Positions 1-5,888 are shown, numbered from the stretch's first letter. The stretch: DNA of 5,981 nt from Desulfurococcales archaeon (GCA_027066265.1 JAMOOB010000464.1:1-5981); one strand, 5' to 3'. Program-made: numbers and translations. Notes: generated by a model from the sequence alone, not told the origin.

Positions 1-762
1 CAGAGAATTTTGGAGAAACTCCTTCCGATCTCCGAAGTTGAAGCTCATCAAATCGCATCTATTCTCCGTAAGCATGGTGTAGAGAAGGGTCTTGTCCTCG
101 ATGCTGGTTGTGGTATTGGTAGGATAGCGATACACTTAGCTGAGATGGGTTACGAAGTTGTTTGCCTCGATATCGAACCCAACCTAGTTTCCTACGCTCA
201 TCGCCTATCTCGAGAACGATCACCGAACCAACTACTCCATCCCTTGGTTGCCGATGGAAGGTTCCTACACGGTGTATTCAGGTCGAATTCCTTCGATGCA
301 GTACTGTTCTACTGGGGTTCGGTCTTCGGGCTATACGATCGTGAAACCGATCGCGAGATCCTATGTCGTAGCTACGAAGTATCGAAGCGTGGAGCAAAGT
401 TGTTCATACTTCGGTACTACGATAAGATTAGGCTACAGCTTCTCCATGGATTGCTTGGTTACGGACCTCTCTACTGGATCAACGATTTCGGTGATTCGAT
501 GACTATCGAAGAGCATCGCTACGACTATGTCCAGGGCGTTGTGCGTACAACGATAAAGGTCTTCGAAAAGCATGGTGATTACCTTAGGTACCTAGGGAAC
601 GTAGAGGTGAGCATCAATGTCTACAGCATCGATGAGTTGATACGCATAGCTAGTTCGTGTGGTTGGGAATTGGAAGAGGTCTATGGAAGTCTTGCAAACG
701 CTCTTCCCTACGATTCTATGCCTCTACCTCTAAACCTCAACGCTGTGTTTACGAAGAGGTGA
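1..762 (+). CDS. Class I SAM-dependent methyltransferase, probably 5'-truncated by the window edge
   Basis: This gene encodes a Rossmann-fold methyltransferase that would use S-adenosylmethionine; its substrate cannot be told from the sequence. Numbering from the TTG at base 10, motif I is VLDAGCGIGR (about 29-38), followed by the acidic residue after strand beta2 in VVCLDIEP (D54), the motif III region VADGR (80-84) and the motif IV strand FDAVLFYWG (95-103). The C-terminal part (about 135-250) is a typical alpha/beta completion with a variable substrate-capping region. The frame is open back to base 1 with no stop. Family members usually have more residues before motif I than the 28 left after the TTG, so the real start probably lies outside the window; the TTG at 10-12 is the only candidate start inside it, and no clear Shine-Dalgarno precedes it. 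The stop is TGA at 760-762, and the 3' end overlaps the convergent hydrolase gene by 14 bases. The fold is certain; the substrate is unknown. Confidence 0.85.
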   Translation, partial: QRILEKLLPISEVEAHQIASILRKHGVEKGLVLDAGCGIGRIAIHLAEMGYEVVCLDIEPNLVSYAHRLSRERSPNQLLHPLVADGRFLHGVFRSNSFDAVLFYWGSVFGLYDRETDREILCRSYEVSKRGAKLFILRYYDKIRLQLLHGLLGYGPLYWINDFGDSMTIEEHRYDYVQGVVRTTIKVFEKHGDYLRYLGNVEVSINVYSIDELIRIASSCGWELEEVYGSLANALPYDSMPLPLNLNAVFTKR

Positions 763-1852
763 TGGTGTCTATCAACGGTTTCTGTCCAAGTACTTCCGCT
801 GCCGTTAGAAGCGTTACACCAACACGTTTAGCACATTCAAAGACTGGTGCGAATCGTTCCCTCCACCTCTTTTCGCGGAGAAGATGGTGATCGTAGATAA
901 CGAGTTTTGGAACAGCGTTCTCGATTATGTAGATAGCGTTGTCGATAGCTCGCTGGAGATTGATTCTGTTGAACATGTAGGGGAAGAGGTAGGTTGGAGG
1001 ACCATCAGCTATAACGATCTCTGGTCTCAGATCAGCTATTCTATACGCGTAGTCCTCGATTATGGGACCCATCAAATCGCTTGTGTAGAACACTCTACGG
1101 TTCCTAACCTCGATGAGTATGGGTGTTACCCATCCAGTCCTATCGTACTCAACCCCGTGGAACCATGGTTCGAAGATCTTTACCCTAACGCTTCCCAGCT
1201 CCAGCGTCTTTCCATCGCACCACTCGATTCGTGAACCACAGCTGGGTAGCTCTATTCCTTCCCTTATCCACGGTCCACGACCCCATAGCTCGACTAGGTT
1301 CTTGAACCAGTTCCTTCCCTTCTCGAGTAGTTCCTTCCTACGCTTATCGTAATCGCCGAAACTCTTGCTGAGCGCGTGCTCGAGCGTGTCTACGGGGTCT
1401 GGAAAGCTGTGTTCGTACGGTTCTTCGAGATGCCTACCCAGATCATCGCCGCATAGCTCGAGTAGTTGTTGTAGGAATTGTCTTGCTCGATTCCACTGAC
1501 TCTCGTTTATGTACTTGTTCGGGTTCTTGATGTAGAGCATCTTACCTGCATAGAGATTCCTCCAGCTAGTGAGATCGTTATCCGTTGGAAGCACGTGGTG
1601 ATCGTAGTGGTAGTGAGTGATTATAACTATCTTCGCATCCCTAGAGACGTACTCTATTCTCTCGATGGCTCGCTTCCTAAGCACGCGCTTCATCTCGGAA
1701 CTCAGTGGGTAGCTTGGCTGCATCTCTGCTGCTCCAGGATCTATCACGAGCTTACCCATCTCGCTACCTACGGCTATGCATGCACACTTAGCACCGAGGC
1801 TATCGAACCACACCAACTCTATGCCGAGGGATTCGAGGAGTTCGCTAGCCAT
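749..1852 (-). CDS. Metallo-beta-lactamase-fold hydrolase, UPF0282-like
   Basis: The 367-residue product is a predicted metal-dependent hydrolase of the metallo-beta-lactamase superfamily, resembling the archaeal UPF0282 group, whose substrate is unknown. The metal-binding motif is THYHYDHH (H80, H82, D84, H85), preceded by KLVIDPG (34-40). Later probable ligands are H232 in FHG, D259 in YTSDLMGP, D283 in IADGPPTYL and H322 in YDHHL, in the order expected for the fold. The segment 95-205, with a charged helical stretch around 155-190, makes it somewhat longer than the roughly 300 residues I recall for this family. There is no signal peptide, so it is likely cytoplasmic. The ATG start is two bases after the nitroreductase stop and has a GGAGG at 1868-1864, 11 bases upstream, which supports translational coupling. 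TTG and GTG codons at residues 13-14 are alternative starts closer to the family's usual N-terminus but lack a ribosome-binding site. The 3' end overlaps the convergent methyltransferase gene. Confidence 0.88.
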   Translation of the reverse strand: MASELLESLGIELVWFDSLGAKCACIAVGSEMGKLVIDPGAAEMQPSYPLSSEMKRVLRKRAIERIEYVSRDAKIVIITHYHYDHHVLPTDNDLTSWRNLYAGKMLYIKNPNKYINESQWNRARQFLQQLLELCGDDLGRHLEEPYEHSFPDPVDTLEHALSKSFGDYDKRRKELLEKGRNWFKNLVELWGRGPWIREGIELPSCGSRIEWCDGKTLELGSVRVKIFEPWFHGVEYDRTGWVTPILIEVRNRRVFYTSDLMGPIIEDYAYRIADLRPEIVIADGPPTYLFPYMFNRINLQRAIDNAIYIIENAVPKLVIYDHHLLREKRWRERFAPVFECAKRVGVTLLTAAEVLGQKPLIDTITSS

Positions 1853-1854
1853 AG

Positions 1855-2376
1855 CTATGGATTCCTCCTACCGTATTCCTCGAAGAACGTGATCTCCTCA
1901 ACGCTCTTCCTAGGCTTGGGCTCCGGCTTCTCAGCTGGGTACCCAACGGCTAGGATTGCTACGGGTACGAGGTTCTGAGGAGCGTTAACTACGTTCCTAA
2001 CCTCCTCGATGTTTCGAAGTGTTTGAATCCATACCGCTCCGAGCCCTAAGCAGTGCAGTGCTAGCCATAGGTACGTAGCGGCTATGGCACCGTCGACTAG
2101 GTAGGATACGGGAGATGCGTAGCTATCGGCGAGAACAACGATTGCTAGAGAAGCGTTCTCGAGAGGTTTAGCACCTGGATGTATCTTGGCTAGCCTAGCC
2201 ATCTTCTCCCTATCCCTAACGATGACGAAGTACCATGGCTGAACGTTCTTAGCGCTCGGTGCGTACCTCGCGATCTCTATCGCTTTCAGCACTAGTTCGA
2301 GAGGAACCTCCTTAGGTTCGAACTTCCTAATGCTTCTTCTACTGATCAGGAACTCGCGGCAATCCACGGCTATCAC
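1855..2376 (-). CDS. Nitroreductase-family FMN-dependent oxidoreductase
   Basis: This 173-residue protein belongs to the nitroreductase superfamily: FMN-binding, usually dimeric, NAD(P)H-dependent flavoproteins that reduce nitro-aromatics, quinones or flavins. Diagnostic stretches are RRSIRKFEPKEVP (13-25), where the arginines contact the FMN phosphate; APSAKNVQPWYFVIV (39-53), the FMN-binding segment; DGAIAATYLWLALHCLGLGAVWI (95-117), the central dimer-interface helix; and ILAVGYPAEKPEPKPRKSVEEI (141-162), the C-terminal FMN-phosphate loop. The length fits the short archaeal members. The physiological substrate cannot be inferred. The start given is GTG at 2376-2374. A second GTG three codons in (2367-2365) is equally plausible because GGTGAT (2377-2372) would serve as its ribosome-binding site. 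It lies 40 bases downstream of the MazG-like gene and two bases upstream of the hydrolase gene, so it is probably cotranscribed with at least the latter. Confidence 0.92.
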   Translation of the reverse strand: MIAVDCREFLISRRSIRKFEPKEVPLELVLKAIEIARYAPSAKNVQPWYFVIVRDREKMARLAKIHPGAKPLENASLAIVVLADSYASPVSYLVDGAIAATYLWLALHCLGLGAVWIQTLRNIEEVRNVVNAPQNLVPVAILAVGYPAEKPEPKPRKSVEEITFFEEYGRRNP

Positions 2377-2387
2377 CGAATTCCTAG

Positions 2388-2403
2388 GCTAGGTAGCTAG
2401 GTA
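2388..2403. repeat. Tandem duplication of an 8-mer in an intergenic gap
   Basis: The octamer GCTAGGTA occurs twice head to tail (2388-2395 and 2396-2403), immediately next to the palindrome CCTAGG (2383-2388). It sits in the 40-base gap between the MazG-like gene and the nitroreductase gene, just upstream of the nitroreductase start on the minus strand. It could be a regulator-binding site or simple replication slippage; nothing in the sequence decides between these. Confidence 0.6.
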
Positions 2404-2416
2404 AAAACGATCGTTT
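2403..2416 (-). terminator. Possible weak terminator after the MazG-like gene
   Basis: Directly after the TAG stop of the MazG-like gene, the minus strand reads as a perfect 12-base palindrome (2416-2405) running into five consecutive T residues (2407-2403). Archaeal terminators are mainly T-runs and need no stable hairpin, so this may reduce read-through into the nitroreductase gene. The run is short, and no good TATA box for the nitroreductase gene is visible, so read-through is also plausible. Confidence 0.35.
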
Positions 2417-2695
2417 CTAGTCGAGCGCTACGTATCCGTACTCGAACCCGCCTCGTAGAAACCTCTTCGCATCAGCCAACGTCTCCAACCTATCGATGGA
2501 TAGACCGAAGCATTTAGCTAACGCTCTCAGAACCTCGTACACATCGACGAGCTCTTCAACGGATCCGCTTCTGAAGAACTCGATGGATTCCTCCAGCAAC
2601 TTTATTCGCAAGAGCTCGCACTTCTCATCCTGATTAACAACCACGTACTTTCCCGGAACGATCCGGGGTATCTCGTCGCGTACGAGCTTAGCCAA
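2417..2695 (-). CDS. MazG-like / phosphoribosyl-ATP pyrophosphohydrolase-like NTP hydrolase
   Basis: This small all-alpha pyrophosphohydrolase belongs to the MazG-like, COG4997-type group; such proteins hydrolyse nucleoside triphosphates or related nucleotides to monophosphate and pyrophosphate with magnesium. With the TTG start at 2695-2693 it is 92 residues and begins AKLVRDEIP, the usual N-terminus of the family. Metal-binding carboxylates are visible as EESIE (35-39) and ELVDVYE (48-54, with D51 and E54), and the C-terminus carries the characteristic AKRFLRGGFEYGY (76-88). The start was chosen because GGAG (2703-2700) lies four bases upstream and because the family motif begins right after it. 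A GTG at 2707-2705 would add four residues. The same frame stays open up to 2827, but that extension lies inside the preceding gene and matches nothing in the family. It overlaps the DUF1464 gene by eight bases, which suggests coupled translation. The substrate is not known. Confidence 0.85.
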   Translation of the reverse strand: MAKLVRDEIPRIVPGKYVVVNQDEKCELLRIKLLEESIEFFRSGSVEELVDVYEVLRALAKCFGLSIDRLETLADAKRFLRGGFEYGYVALD

Positions 2696-3866
2696 GGCTC
2701 TCCACACATAGCTTAGGTTCTCTAACGCTCTCCATATATGCACGTATAACGCGTTCACGAAAGCTCTGAGCTGCTGGATGAACAATGTAGTCCGCAACCG
2801 TACCGCACGCTCGATGGAGCTCTGCATGCTTTACGAGGCTCTCGAAGAATCCTCCTGCAAGTCCTTCACCAACGATTGCGTACCCCTGCGCAGCTTCCTT
2901 ACTCATCCTAGCTCCTTCGAGTAGCGGTACCGGTTCAACACGTTCTATCCCTAGCTTGGCGAGCCTACCCTCGATGATGCGTCGAAGCCTTTCATTCCTA
3001 GAATACCTACCTGAGAGGAGAACTGCATCGATACGTTCGAGAACGGTAGCCATCTGCGCAACGCTCTTCACAACACCTTCGATCATCGCCTCGACAGCGC
3101 TCGCACAAGGCTCTTCCCTTCGCTGGTAGGCATCGAGAGCTTCGTCTAGGTCAAGGGTTCTGCAAAGCTCGTAGACACCTCCGCGGAATACATCGGTTCT
3201 TCTCCAAGTCTTTGCACCCGCAACGATTTCGAGATCGAGTGCTCCAGCCGTTAGGAACCCCATTCCACCCGAGGTACCGCCGATCCCATCAACGATACGC
3301 CCTCGCTGAATCGCTACAACGGCGTTGTATCCGAAACCAAGCTCAACCACGACGAGGTTCAGCTCGTCGAAGCTCTTACCAACCTTCTTCGAGTAGGTGT
3401 AGAGCGCTAGCATAGCAACGCTTAGCTTATCTGCCGTACCCATATCCACCTTGTTGAGTTTCCTCGATCTCGGCACCGTTGGTAGGAGGATGACGGACGG
3501 TATGAACAACACGTTCATCTTCTTAACGAGTTCTCTATTAACGAGCGCAAGCACACGATAAACGTACGCACCTACTTCTCCTCGAGCAATACCTTCCTCG
3601 ATATCGTTCCAGGTAGAGAGTAGGAGAACCTCGATACTGAACCTATCGATGTCGAGAACCTCGTCTCCGAAAGTGGGAGGAACTCCGTAGCCCGAAGGAG
3701 CTACAACGAGATCCACATCCCCGAAACTCTCGATAACCTCGAGAAGCTTCCGAGGTTCGCGAGCTACGAACTCGGTATCCACACTCTTCTCATCGACTAC
3801 GCGATACCTCTCGATTAGGACGAGATCAAAGCTACGAGTCCCGGGATCTATGCCTAGAACCTTCAT
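2688..3866 (-). CDS. DUF1464 / COG2441 ASKHA-fold kinase-like protein ('predicted butyrate kinase')
   Basis: The 392-residue product matches the archaeal DUF1464 family, which has the acetate kinase/Hsp70/actin-like fold and is often labelled predicted butyrate kinase. I know of no firm biochemical proof for that label. Visible motifs are the phosphate-1 loop LGIDPGTRSFD (4-14); a conserved central segment KLNKVDMGTADKLS (136-149); the phosphate-2 strand pair VVVELGFGYNAVVAI (172-186) followed by GRIVDGIGGTSGGMG (189-203); and an adenosine-type motif AVLLSGR (281-287). The C-terminus after about 365 is charged and ends inside the MazG-like reading frame. The ATG is 10 bases after the Alba-like stop, with only a weak GGATC before it, so it is probably translated as part of a polycistronic message. 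No fatty-acid genes are nearby to support butyrate as substrate. Family membership is fairly sure; function is not. Confidence 0.85.
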   Translation of the reverse strand: MKVLGIDPGTRSFDLVLIERYRVVDEKSVDTEFVAREPRKLLEVIESFGDVDLVVAPSGYGVPPTFGDEVLDIDRFSIEVLLLSTWNDIEEGIARGEVGAYVYRVLALVNRELVKKMNVLFIPSVILLPTVPRSRKLNKVDMGTADKLSVAMLALYTYSKKVGKSFDELNLVVVELGFGYNAVVAIQRGRIVDGIGGTSGGMGFLTAGALDLEIVAGAKTWRRTDVFRGGVYELCRTLDLDEALDAYQRREEPCASAVEAMIEGVVKSVAQMATVLERIDAVLLSGRYSRNERLRRIIEGRLAKLGIERVEPVPLLEGARMSKEAAQGYAIVGEGLAGGFFESLVKHAELHRACGTVADYIVHPAAQSFRERVIRAYMESVREPKLCVESLG

Positions 3867-3876
3867 GGAGATCCAG

Positions 3877-4155
3877 CTACACTTTTCGGATCCGGATCTT
3901 TATGTAGGAAACCCTCTTCATCCTTCTATCTAGTTCGCTACCGATCTCGACATGATCCAGAACTACGCTGTCCCCCAACCTGTTCAGAACCATGTTGTAG
4001 AGCGTTACCGCTCTAGAGATGTTCTTTCCTTTCCCAACGATCTCCACGACCTCTATACCGCGGTTGAAGTTCACGACTATGTCTAGGAGGTACTGTCTAA
4101 GAGGTCTATTTCCTACGACTACGGTGTAAGTCAACGCTCTTAAGGGTCCTGACAC
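3877..4155 (-). CDS. albA: Divergent Alba-family nucleic-acid-binding protein
   Basis: This 92-residue basic protein has the Alba fold; Alba proteins are small archaeal dimers that coat DNA and also bind RNA. The match runs through the whole length: VVVGNRPLRQYLLDIVVNFNRG (12-33), VVEIVGKGKNISRAVTLYNMVLNRL (36-60), then the hairpin and last strand, including RRMKRVSYIKIRIRK (77-91). It differs from canonical Alba1 at key places. The paired lysines at 16/17 (the GKKP motif) are N16 and R17, and the phenylalanine at 60 used in dimer-dimer contacts is L60, so it is more likely an Alba2-type paralogue or an RNA-binding variant than the main chromatin protein. The start is GTG at 4155-4153, with GGTGAT (4166-4161) five bases upstream; a TTG at codon 8 is a less supported alternative. 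It is the first gene of the minus-strand block. The gene symbol refers to the family only. Confidence 0.88.
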   Translation of the reverse strand: MSGPLRALTYTVVVGNRPLRQYLLDIVVNFNRGIEVVEIVGKGKNISRAVTLYNMVLNRLGDSVVLDHVEIGSELDRRMKRVSYIKIRIRKV

Positions 4156-4189
4156 ACCTCATCACCGAAGGCTAGACGCGCGACTGGGG

Positions 4190-4206
4190 TAGTTAAGTTG
4201 TTTATT
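4190..4206 (-). promoter_or_regulatory. Weak candidate TATA region for the Alba-led minus-strand block
   Basis: On the minus strand an A/T-rich stretch reads AATAAACA (4206-4199) followed by ACTTAACT (4198-4191). It lies 36-51 bases upstream of the Alba-like GTG, which would leave a short leader containing the GGTGAT ribosome-binding site. It sits across the start codon of the divergent nucleotidyltransferase gene. Neither motif is a strong archaeal TATA box, so this is a position-based suggestion. Confidence 0.25.
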
Positions 4207-5166
4207 GGTGTATACGATAGTACCGTACTCGATCACTTCGGTATCGTTGATCGAGAGCTGAAGCTATACATAGCGGTTGGCTGCGATCATGGTCCTAACC
4301 ACGTCGTTGCCTACCTAAAGTACGTTCCGAGCACCTCTCCATCGCTGTGGAGATCACGGTACTGCTACTATCATCGCGTACTTGCTAGGTATAGCCCTAC
4401 GCACGTCGAAGAGGTATCGCGTTCGCAGTCCACGATCTACGACCCATTCATGGGGATTCACGTACCCATCGTTCCGAAGGATCGCATCGCGAGGATCGTA
4501 GATCCTAGGCATGCACTTCGAAGAGTACTTCACAGCTGTAGCGATGATCTTGAGTGTCTAGCTGTTCAACTCGTAGACGATTTGCGTAGCCACGGTCTCG
4601 AGCTTTCGTGTCTAGGTATCGCTGGCTCGATAATGTTCGGGATCCACAATCCTAGGATCTCCGACATCGATCTGGTTATCTACGGAGATCGATGCGTTTC
4701 GAAAGCTGTAGAGGTTGCGAAGAACGTTCTCGATCCCTTACCGAGCTCTAGGCTACGTACAGTAGTTGAGAACCTTGCTAAGCTAAGCAACGTGGATCTT
4801 CGTATAGCGGAGCTCGTACACGTAGCGATACCGCGTAGAGGTATGTATAGAGGTAGGGAGGTTACGGTAGTGTTCTCGCGGGACAGACCTCTAGACCTCC
4901 GTAAGCTCGTCGTTGGCTCTAGATGCGTCGAGCTTACGATAGAGGTAGAGCCCGGGGATCCAGAGGCGCTAACCTATCCATCGAGGTTCTCAGCACGTGT
5001 AGGGAACGAAGTTCTCGAGGTCGTTAGCTACGATGCTGCTTACGGTCACGCTGCTTACCTAGGTGGAAAGTTTAGGGTTTCGGGAGTACTACAGATCCTC
5101 GACGATGGTTCGAAGAGGTTGGTTCTAGGTGTTCGCGAATGCAACAACTATTTAGGGTGGGCATAG
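4198..5166 (+). CDS. Predicted nucleotidyltransferase, archaeal COG1665-type (pol-beta-like domain)
   Basis: The 322-residue protein carries a DNA-polymerase-beta-type nucleotidyltransferase core at about 135-165: GIAGSIMFGIHNPRISDIDLVIYG holds the GS signature (G143, S144) and the two metal-binding aspartates of SDID (D156, D158). The third catalytic acid is not obvious. Before it is a region of about 100 residues (VAYLKYVP at 37-44, YDPFMGIHVPIVPKDRIARIVDPR at 81-104) that I recognise from archaeal proteins annotated as COG1665 predicted nucleotidyltransferases; that region's role is unknown. The C-terminal 110 residues form a predicted beta-rich domain. The acceptor substrate, whether RNA, protein or small molecule, is unknown. 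The start is TTG at 4198-4200, supported by a G-rich GGGGT (4186-4190) seven bases upstream and by an in-frame TGA at 4150-4152 that limits any upstream extension; no ATG or GTG start lies in between. It is divergent from the Alba-like gene and 21 bases upstream of the phosphoribosyltransferase. Confidence 0.85.
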   Translation: MFIGVYDSTVLDHFGIVDRELKLYIAVGCDHGPNHVVAYLKYVPSTSPSLWRSRYCYYHRVLARYSPTHVEEVSRSQSTIYDPFMGIHVPIVPKDRIARIVDPRHALRRVLHSCSDDLECLAVQLVDDLRSHGLELSCLGIAGSIMFGIHNPRISDIDLVIYGDRCVSKAVEVAKNVLDPLPSSRLRTVVENLAKLSNVDLRIAELVHVAIPRRGMYRGREVTVVFSRDRPLDLRKLVVGSRCVELTIEVEPGDPEALTYPSRFSARVGNEVLEVVSYDAAYGHAAYLGGKFRVSGVLQILDDGSKRLVLGVRECNNYLGWA

Positions 5167-5187
5167 CTTCGATACTCGTGGATTGCT

Positions 5188-5820
5188 ATGAGCGAGACCG
5201 AGTTTCTAATCCTCGACTGGAACACCTTCGCTAAGCTAAGCCTCGAGCTTGCGAAGAAGATCGCTGACGATGGGCGTAGCTTCGACGTCGTTCTAGCGAT
5301 ACTTAGGGGAGGGTACATAGTTGCGAAACTCGTTGCCGATGCTCTCGGAATCGATGCGATAGCTACGGTAGAGATCAAGTTCTACAAAGGTATAGGAGAG
5401 ACTCGGGAGAGACCCATAGTCGTACAGCCCATAACCATGGATATCAGAGATCGTAGAGTTCTCGTAGTGGACGACGTAGCGGATAGTGGTAGAACGCTTC
5501 AGGTAGCTACTGATCTAGCAATGCTTAGAGGTGCTAGAGAAGTCGCTACGGCAACGCTATTCTACAAACCCTGGTCCATAATCATACCGGACTACTACGC
5601 AGCTAAAACCGATAAATGGATCGTGTTTCCATGGGAGTACGCCGAAACCCTAACCGAGCTATCAACGAGATTCGGAAGCTTCGAGAAAGCACTAGAGACA
5701 CTAAAGCTGGATAAGTACATCGATCGCGAAACCCTCGAACTACTCACAGCGATGCTCCGAGCATATAGACTCAAAGCTTATAAATCCCAAAGCACGGAAG
5801 AGACAACGGCGCCGCGGTAG
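5188..5820 (+). CDS. Purine-type phosphoribosyltransferase (COG2236/Hpt1-like)
   Basis: This is a type I phosphoribosyltransferase that would join a nucleobase, probably hypoxanthine, guanine or xanthine, to PRPP in purine salvage. The PRPP-binding signature RRVLVVDDVADSGRT (89-103) has the adjacent acids D95 and D96. AILRGGYIVAKLVAD (37-51) is the pyrophosphate-loop region, and KFYKGIGETRERP (64-76) is the flexible loop. FYKPW (125-129) and IVFPWE (145-150) resemble the archaeal COG2236 proteins; the exact base specificity is not visible. It starts at ATG 5188, the first in-frame start after the nucleotidyltransferase stop (21-base gap), so the two are probably cotranscribed. The last ~10 residues (QSTEETTAPR) look like a non-conserved tail, and the final three codons plus the TAG stop are shared with the 5' end of the downstream tRNA-Glu gene. 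Confidence 0.93.
   Translation: MSETEFLILDWNTFAKLSLELAKKIADDGRSFDVVLAILRGGYIVAKLVADALGIDAIATVEIKFYKGIGETRERPIVVQPITMDIRDRRVLVVDDVADSGRTLQVATDLAMLRGAREVATATLFYKPWSIIIPDYYAAKTDKWIVFPWEYAETLTELSTRFGSFEKALETLKLDKYIDRETLELLTAMLRAYRLKAYKSQSTEETTAPR
5772..5785 (+). promoter_or_regulatory. TATA box and BRE for tRNA-Glu, inside the phosphoribosyltransferase CDS
   Basis: TTATAAAT at 5778-5785, preceded by the purine-rich CAAAGC (5772-5777) as a possible BRE, is the best archaeal promoter match near the tRNA gene. Its centre is about 29-30 bases before the tRNA's first base. Archaeal transcription usually starts about 26-27 bases after the TATA centre, so transcription would begin near 5808, within a few bases of the mature tRNA 5' end. 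It overlaps coding residues 195-200 of the phosphoribosyltransferase. Confidence 0.65.
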
Positions 5821-5888
5821 TATAGCCCGGTCAAGTATGCGGGCCTTTCGAGCCCGTGACCCGGGTTCAAATCCCGGCCGCGGCACCA
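5811..5888 (+). tRNA. trnE: tRNA-Glu (anticodon TTC) with encoded CCA
   Basis: A complete cloverleaf can be folded by hand. The acceptor stem GCCGCGG (5811-5817) pairs perfectly with CCGCGGC (5878-5884). The D stem is GTAT/GTAT (5820-5823 with 5835-5838, with G-T wobbles) around a GG-containing loop. The anticodon stem is CGGGC/GCCCG (5840-5844 with 5852-5856) with loop CTTTCGA, putting anticodon TTC at 5847-5849. The variable region has four bases (5857-5860). The T stem is CCGGG/CCCGG (5861-5865 with 5873-5877) with loop TTCAAAT. The discriminator is A5885, and CCA is encoded at 5886-5888. There is no intron. Its first ten bases are also the end of the phosphoribosyltransferase gene, the TAG stop providing tRNA positions 8-10. 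It decodes GAA, and GAG by wobble. Confidence 0.97.

Noticed and set aside
884..1234. A 116-residue plus-strand open frame with an acidic, plausible-looking composition
   Set aside because: It is the antisense shadow of the conserved C-terminal half of the metallo-hydrolase.
1478..1978. A 166-residue plus-strand open frame
   Set aside because: It is antisense to the metallo-hydrolase and nitroreductase genes, has no recognisable domain and no ribosome-binding site, and the opposite strand shows clear family motifs throughout.
2696..2827. An N-terminal extension of about 44 residues on the MazG-like protein, starting from the ATG at 2827
   Set aside because: The extension lies wholly inside the DUF1464 coding sequence in another frame, matches nothing in the MazG-like family, and the family N-terminus KLVRDEIP begins right after the TTG at 2695, which has its own GGAG site.
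5148..5378. A 76-residue minus-strand open frame over the start of the phosphoribosyltransferase
   Set aside because: It is serine/arginine-rich shadow sequence opposite a clear phosphoribosyltransferase N-terminus.
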